A DNA stretch of 14,137 bases from DATLMR01 sp035634255 (lineage in GTDB: Bacteria; Acidobacteriota; Blastocatellia; UBA7656), in NCBI GenBank assembly GCA_035634255.1, contig DASQDI010000051.1:1-14137 (forward strand), given 5' to 3'. Both the position numbers and the translations under genes were made by a program. Position 1 is the stretch's first letter, and each line of letters begins with the position of its first letter. Shown here piece by piece: positions 13,264 through 14,137 of the stretch. The notes below the pieces were generated by a model. It worked only from the letters and a program-made list of their open reading frames with translations, was not told the origin of the DNA and did not search any database.

Positions 13264-13620
13264 GACCTGCGCCAGAAAGTAGTTCAGGCTTACGAACGCG
13301 GCGACGGCACCATCGATGAAATCGCCTCGCTGTTTTCTGTCGGACCTACTTTTGTTAAGAAAATGCTTCGGCTCCACCGTCAAGGCGACGACCTCTCGCC
13401 TCTCCCTCACAGCGGCGGCCATACCCCGAAGCTCTCTGACAAACGCCTTCAAATGATCCGAGCTGAAATCGCTCGCAACAACGATGTCACCTCGGAAGAA
13501 CTGCGCGAATTGCTCCGCAAGCGTGCCTCGGTCGAAGTAAGTCAGCCGACTATAAGCCGCGCACTGGCCCGGTTGAATCTGCCACGCAAAAAAAACAGTC
13601 GTGGCAAGCGAGCGCAATAA
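13246..13620 (+). CDS. IS630-family transposase, first frame (orfA)
   Basis: This 124-residue frame begins MRAYSLDLRQKVVQAYERGD and is the N-terminal DNA-binding part of an IS630/Tc1-mariner-type transposase. A first HTH (TIDEIASLFSVGPTFVKKMLRLH) is followed by a basic linker and a second HTH (TSEELRELLRK...VSQPTISRALARLNLPRKK). It leaves the family alignment at the A8 run (13588-13595) and stops at 13618-13620, while the catalytic part continues in another frame. AAGGAG lies 12 bp upstream, inside a hairpin. It could act alone as a repressor of the element. Confidence 0.85.
   Translation: MRAYSLDLRQKVVQAYERGDGTIDEIASLFSVGPTFVKKMLRLHRQGDDLSPLPHSGGHTPKLSDKRLQMIRAEIARNNDVTSEELRELLRKRASVEVSQPTISRALARLNLPRKKNSRGKRAQ
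13588..13595 (+). promoter_or_regulatory. A8 run at the IS630 frame junction
   Basis: Eight adenines precede C. The first frame reads AAA AAA AAC, while the catalytic frame reads AAA AAA ACA, a net +1 (or -2) shift. Slippage of ribosome or RNA polymerase on A8 could produce the fusion. A simple one-base indel is the alternative. Confidence 0.55.
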
Positions 13621-14137
13621 TTACAAGCGGGCTTGGTACCGCCGCCGCGTCTCAGGAATCGATGCTAACCGGCTCATCTTCATAGACGAGGCTGCGGTCA
13701 ACACAGCTATGACGCGCCACTTCGGGCGCGCAGCACCGGGCGAGCGAGTTGTTGAGGAGGTGCCACGCAACTATGGCGAGCAGACATCGATGATCAGCGC
13801 CTTGGGGCTGCGCGGCCTTATAGCGACGATGACATTAGAAGGGGCGGTTGATACGCTGGCCTTCAATGCCTACCTCAATGAAGTACTCGCACCGAAGCTG
13901 AAGCCGGGCGACGTAGTGATACTCGACAACCTCAACGTGCATAAGGCGAGTCGAGTCGAGCAAGTAGCCGCCGCGCCAGGTGCGGGCGTGATATGGCTAG
14001 CGCCGTACTCGCCGGGCTATTCGCCGATAGAGCAGTGTTGGTCAAAGATCAAGCAAGCACTCAGGGCTGCGAAAGCTCGGACGCGAGAGGAGCTAGAGGC
14101 AGCGCTGGTGAAAGCATCGGAGCTGGTTACAAGCTCT
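13595..14137 (+). CDS. IS630-family transposase catalytic part (orfB, runs off the window)
   Basis: The frame is open from the A8 run to the window end (181 codons, no stop). It contains the complete DD34E core of the IS630/Tc1-mariner superfamily: first Asp in RLIFIDEAAVNT (fusion residue D147), second in DVVILDNLNVHKA (D227), and Glu in PYSPGYSPIEQCW (E262), with exactly 34 residues between the last two. WSKIKQALRAAKARTREEL follows as in the family. There is no good start codon with a ribosome site at the frame's beginning (a GTG at 13601 is possible), so expression as an orfA fusion is more likely. The 3' end and right terminal repeat lie beyond the window. Confidence 0.85.

Noticed and set aside
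1..14137. CRISPR array, tRNA, rRNA or riboswitch
   Set aside because: No regularly spaced direct repeats and no cloverleaf or conserved RNA core was seen on either strand by reading.

Overview
The window looks like bacterial accessory DNA, probably a chromosomal region of a soil or environmental, Acidobacteriota-like organism. That placement rests only on general style (MASE1 hybrid kinase, secreted Cys-rich proteins, mixed GC), so it is weak. There are no rRNA, tRNA, phage structural or CRISPR features. About one third of the window is insertion-sequence DNA of at least four families (an IS200/IS605-type tnpB remnant, IS5, ISL3, IS630). A visibly GC-richer block at about 10,030-13,080 looks compositionally foreign to its neighbours.

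Layout. 1-560: the last 29 codons of a protein that could be an HPt domain, then a stand-alone CheY-like receiver. 560-1130: no intact gene. It holds a decayed TnpB C-terminus with two similar IS200/IS605-type right-end hairpins, and a short remnant of a Fis-type helix-turn-helix. 1131-2170: a secreted protein of unknown function on the minus strand, divergent from a 64-residue excisionase/MerR-like HTH protein that ends in a perfect palindromic terminator. 2173-3077: a translationally coupled minus-strand pair, a membrane-anchored beta-rich protein followed by a secreted peptide with ten cysteines. 3506-4201: a CPBP-like membrane protein whose usual catalytic Glu-Glu is Gln-Gln. 4213-5589: a secreted phosphodiester-glycosidase-like (NAGPA/DUF2233) protein with a Cys-rich helical N-terminus. 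Its predicted promoter carries three AACCGG sites spaced exactly 20 bp apart. 5978-8926: a large hybrid sensor kinase (MASE1-PAS-PAS-HisKA-HATPase-REC).

9039-10016 is a complete IS5-family element whose transposase needs a -1 frameshift. About 10084-11457 is an ISL3-family element. 11540-13027 encodes a secreted Asp-box (BNR/sialidase-fold) protein that may read from a -10 box at the ISL3 end, followed by a long extragenic palindrome. 13227 to the window end is an IS630-family element with its start codon in the loop of an RBS-sequestering hairpin and a frameshift at an A8 run.

Functionally, the signalling genes (receiver, possible HPt, hybrid kinase) could belong to one phosphorelay, but they are not in one operon. 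The secreted and membrane proteins of unknown function are the least explained cargo. The most novel candidates are the coupled Cys-rich peptide operon, the Gln-Gln CPBP homologue, and the 20-bp phased operator-like array.
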